Below are positions 23,648-25,765 of a stretch of 25,765 nucleotides of DNA, in pieces; positions within the stretch are counted from its first letter, which is position 1, and every line of letters begins with the position of its first letter. The stretch is taken from assembly GCA_036401335.1 (NCBI GenBank), contig DASWVC010000059.1, positions 1-25,765 of the forward strand. Reading direction: 5' to 3'. The position numbers were made by a program, and so were the translations under genes. This DNA comes from DASWVC01 sp036401335. GTDB lineage: Bacteria; Verrucomicrobiota; Verrucomicrobiia; Chthoniobacterales; JAFAMB01. The notes below the pieces were generated by a model that did not search any database, was not told where the DNA came from, and saw only the letters and a program-made list of their open reading frames with translations.

Positions 23648-24613
23648 ATGAAAAACCCTCCTTCCGATTACATTGCCCAAAATGGCCACGACGACGCGCT
23701 CGATCGTCGTGGGTTCTTGAAGTGCATGGCCTGGGCGGGCACGGGTGTCATCTGGTCGATCAACGGCGGGATCTTAACGTCTACCGTTTTAGGCGAAGTC
23801 CTGAAAGACCCGGGTGCGGTCGCGGCGGCCGAGTTGAATTTTGTGCAGATCAGCGACAGCCACATCGGCTTCAATAAGCCGGCCAACACCGACGTGGCTG
23901 GAACCTTCCGGGAAACGATCGCGCGCATCAACGCACTGCCTAAAGCACCTGAATTCCTGCTGCACACCGGAGACCTCTCCCACCTTTCGGACCCGGCGCA
24001 GTTCGACACCCTGGCCCAAATGCTCAAGGGTTGCAAAACCAAGGACGTGTTCTATGTGCCGGGCGAACACGACATCTACGATGGGGGTGCCCTTTTCCGA
24101 GAAAGGTTCGGAAAGGGCACCTCCGGGTCGGGTTGGTACAGCTTCGACCAAAAAGGGGTGCATTTTATTGGCTTGGTCAATGTTGCCAACATTCAGGAAG
24201 GGGGCCTGGGTACCCTGGGCCAGGCCCAGCTTGACTGGCTGGAAAAGGACGTCAAAGGCTTATCGGCCAGCACACCCATCGTGCTGTTTGCCCACATCCC
24301 GCTTTGGGCGGTCTACCCCCAATGGGGCTGGGGGACGGACGACGCCGAGCGCGCCCTCTCGTTGGTGAGGCGTTTTGGCTCCGTCACCGTCCTCAATGGT
24401 CACATCCATCAGGTCATGCAAAAGGTGGAGGGCAACATCACTTTCCACACGGCCCGCGGGACGGCGTTTCCGTTGCCCACACCGGGTTCGGTGCCCAAAC
24501 CGGTGCCGGTGGTGGTGGAAGCGGCTCACCTTAAACAGATGCTTGGCCTGACCAGGGTCAGCTACACCGAAACCGATCATAGCTTGGCCGTGGTTGACTC
24601 TACGCTCGCGTAA
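23648..24613 (+). CDS. Tat-exported calcineurin-like metallophosphoesterase
   Basis: This 321-residue protein has a Tat signal (DRRGFLKCMAWAGTGVIW, twin arginine at 20-21). The mature part has the full dinuclear metal site: D70 and H72 (ISDSHIG), G108-D109 (HTGDLSH), H141-D142 in GEHD (where many relatives have GNHD), H216 (FAHIPLW) and GHIH at 251-254. It is a phosphoesterase acting outside the cytoplasmic membrane; the substrate is unknown. I chose the ATG at 23648 because it places the Tat motif at a normal distance; an in-frame ATG at 23543 would add 35 unlikely residues. The SD is weak. It is followed after 14 bases by DUF2231 and then cytochrome c. Confidence 0.85.
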   Translation: MKNPPSDYIAQNGHDDALDRRGFLKCMAWAGTGVIWSINGGILTSTVLGEVLKDPGAVAAAELNFVQISDSHIGFNKPANTDVAGTFRETIARINALPKAPEFLLHTGDLSHLSDPAQFDTLAQMLKGCKTKDVFYVPGEHDIYDGGALFRERFGKGTSGSGWYSFDQKGVHFIGLVNVANIQEGGLGTLGQAQLDWLEKDVKGLSASTPIVLFAHIPLWAVYPQWGWGTDDAERALSLVRRFGSVTVLNGHIHQVMQKVEGNITFHTARGTAFPLPTPGSVPKPVPVVVEAAHLKQMLGLTRVSYTETDHSLAVVDSTLA

Positions 24614-24627
24614 GGGAGCACGCCTCG

Positions 24628-25047
24628 ATGATTCCCTGGGACAAACTTCACGGTGCCATGACCCATTTTCCGATCGCGTTATTGCTGTTTTCCACCGCGT
24701 GCGATTTCGGATCCGTCGCGTTCAAGAGGCGGCCGTTTGCGCGCGAACTGCGGACGGTCAGCTTCTACGGCCTCTTCGCGGCGGCGCTGGCGTCGGTGGG
24801 GGTCGTCGTGTCGGGTGTGGCCTTGACGAAGGGTCAGTTATGGGGACGGGGTGACCTGCTGTGGCACCATCGTTTTGCCTGGCCGGCTTTCGGGCTGGTG
24901 GTCGCCTTGGCGGTCTGGAGGCTGGTGGTGCGAGACGCGATGTCGCGCACGGGTTGGTGCCTTTACCTGCTGCTGATGGCCGTCGGCTCAGGGTTGGTGG
25001 CTGCGGCGGGCTATTTCGGGGGTGAACTGCTGCTGGGAGGTGGTTGA
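24628..25047 (+). CDS. DUF2231 multi-spanning membrane protein
   Basis: This 139-residue inner-membrane protein has four predicted transmembrane segments. The N-terminal LHGAMTHFPIALLLFSTACD with H8 and H13 is the DUF2231 signature (histidines beside a HFPIA motif). A further conserved-looking HH (LLWHHRFAWPAFG) lies at the start of the third helix. Such histidines could bind haem or a metal; that is inference. GGGAG 9 bases before the ATG supports the start. Only 3 bases separate it from the cytochrome c gene, so the two are tightly coupled. DUF2231 proteins are often encoded beside cytochromes, which fits a role in membrane electron transfer. Confidence 0.85.
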   Translation: MIPWDKLHGAMTHFPIALLLFSTACDFGSVAFKRRPFARELRTVSFYGLFAAALASVGVVVSGVALTKGQLWGRGDLLWHHRFAWPAFGLVVALAVWRLVVRDAMSRTGWCLYLLLMAVGSGLVAAAGYFGGELLLGGG

Positions 25048-25050
25048 ACC

Positions 25051-25425
25051 GTGCTGACGTCCCTTGAAATCAAAGGTGCGGCGGCCGCCGTCGCCAGCTC
25101 GGCGCTCCTCCTCGCAGCGACTTTTGCCGCGGGGGCCATCTACGGAGACCGCCAGCGGTTAGTCAGGGCGACCGGGGAGCCGGGCGCTTCCGCCGCCATC
25201 GCCACCCAAGGGCGCGGCTTCTTTTTTCAGAGCTGCGCTCACTGCCATGGCCAGGATGCCGACGGGGGCGAGGACGCCCCCAGCCTGCACAAACTCCAGA
25301 TTAGCGGCGCGCACATGACCCTCGTGATCCAGAGCGGCATCAAGGACGAGATGCCCTCGTTTTCCAAAAGGTACGACGGGCAGGAGACAGCGGCCATTGT
25401 GGCTTACCTCAAAACGCTGCAGTGA
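25051..25425 (+). CDS. Membrane-anchored monohaem cytochrome c
   Basis: This 124-residue protein has an N-terminal membrane anchor (about residues 9-30) and one haem-binding CAHCH at 62-66. MPSF with M101 is the probable distal ligand, and the C-terminal helix (AAIVAYLKTLQ) is typical of small class I cytochromes c. It should carry electrons on the outer face of the membrane. The start is GTG at 25051, preceded by GGGAGG 10 bases upstream inside the DUF2231 gene; no nearby ATG would keep the anchor. It is third in the metallophosphoesterase-DUF2231-cytochrome operon. The likely redox partner is the DUF2231 protein (inference from position). Confidence 0.9.
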   Translation: MLTSLEIKGAAAAVASSALLLAATFAAGAIYGDRQRLVRATGEPGASAAIATQGRGFFFQSCAHCHGQDADGGEDAPSLHKLQISGAHMTLVIQSGIKDEMPSFSKRYDGQETAAIVAYLKTLQ

Positions 25426-25523
25426 TCGAACGATTCACCTTTGAACGAGGCCTTGTGAAACAGTCAACGATTTTTCTGGCCTTTGAGCGTCGCCATCGCT
25501 CGCCGGACTTTGGATGAAAAAGG

Positions 25524-25765
25524 TTACCCCATTTTCACGAGGTCCGGGCAGATGAATGCGGGGTTGAAGTAGAGCAGGCTCCTTTTTTCCAACCAGTGGG
25601 GTTGTTGATCGTAGATGCCGAACAACTCGTACCCAAATTGCTCAAGAAACCTGCTCAGATCGGAAAACGAAACGAAGTAATCGTTCTTCAGCATCGTGCC
25701 GCATTCCGCGTACAGAACCTTGATCCTCTGAGATTGTAAAAGCTCGATTGCACCCTCCAGGACTT
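25524..25765 (-). CDS. FkbM-family methyltransferase, C-terminal fragment (cut by window edge)
   Basis: The minus strand is open from the right edge to a TAA at 25526-25524 and encodes about 80 residues: VLEGAIELLQSQRIKVLYAE, NDYFVSFSDLSRFLEQFGYE, LFGIYDQQPHWLEKRSLLYF and NPAFICPDL. This matches the C-terminal part of FkbM-type SAM-dependent methyltransferases, which O-methylate sugars or other small molecules and often sit in surface-glycan clusters. The start and SAM-binding half lie outside the window. It converges on the cytochrome operon with 98 bases between; I saw no clear terminator there. Confidence 0.72.
   Translation of the reverse strand, partial: VLEGAIELLQSQRIKVLYAECGTMLKNDYFVSFSDLSRFLEQFGYELFGIYDQQPHWLEKRSLLYFNPAFICPDLVKMG

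Noticed and set aside
25441..25485. AGGCC/GGCCT pairing around a T-run as a terminator between the cytochrome and FkbM genes
   Set aside because: The stem is only 5 bp with a long loop and the T-run is inside the loop rather than after the stem.
1..25765. CRISPR array, cas genes, prophage or plasmid functions
   Set aside because: No regularly spaced direct repeats and no matching proteins were seen on either strand.

Overview
This 25.8-kb window is GC-rich bacterial chromosomal DNA. It has no phage, plasmid or conjugation genes and no intact insertion sequence. The gene content points to the PVC superphylum, most likely Verrucomicrobiota: GlnE beside a two-nuclease AddAB pair, a cytosolic-type malate dehydrogenase of about 329 residues, a GT4/GH130/Gfo-Idh-MocA cluster, weak or absent Shine-Dalgarno (SD) sites at many starts, and scattered intergenic palindromes. 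I infer the phylum from protein style only and did not test it.

Layout. 1-1967 (minus): rsmD (cut by the window edge) and an AsmA-like envelope protein. 1997-11336 (plus): a lipid/diacylglycerol kinase, glnE, then addB-like and addA-like genes; glnE-addB and addB-addA overlap, so they are probably co-transcribed. 11462-12622 (plus): mdh and tRNA-Lys(CTT), followed by a small unknown gene (12756-12989). 12990-13708 is gene-free and holds a MITE-like inverted-repeat unit with a palindromic repeat inside it. 13709-18457 (plus): a tight three-gene operon of GT4 glycosyltransferase fused to a toroid-like domain, a GH130 glycosidase/phosphorylase, and a Gfo/Idh/MocA oxidoreductase. 18620-19236 (minus): two small unknown genes. 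19237-19991 is gene-free. 19992-20387 (plus): a secreted BON-domain protein. 20388-21142 holds no convincing protein gene. It does carry a near-consensus promoter followed at once by long, well-paired stem-loops, which is the best candidate here for an undescribed non-coding RNA or structured leader.

21143-21484 (plus) encodes a small exported/membrane protein and 21573-21800 (minus) a small zinc-ribbon protein; a 16-bp perfect palindrome lies between these convergent genes. 21992-23292 (minus) is an ECF sigma factor with its overlapping zinc-finger anti-sigma factor. Divergent from it, 23648-25425 (plus) encodes a Tat-exported metallophosphoesterase, a DUF2231 membrane protein and a membrane-anchored cytochrome c. 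This looks like a sigma-controlled envelope/redox module. The window ends in the C-terminus of an FkbM-family methyltransferase on the minus strand.

How the genes work together: AddA and AddB should form a recombination helicase-nuclease. The GT4, GH130 and oxidoreductase genes probably build or recycle one glycoside, perhaps mannose-based. The anti-sigma/sigma pair probably controls the divergent metallophosphoesterase-DUF2231-cytochrome c operon.
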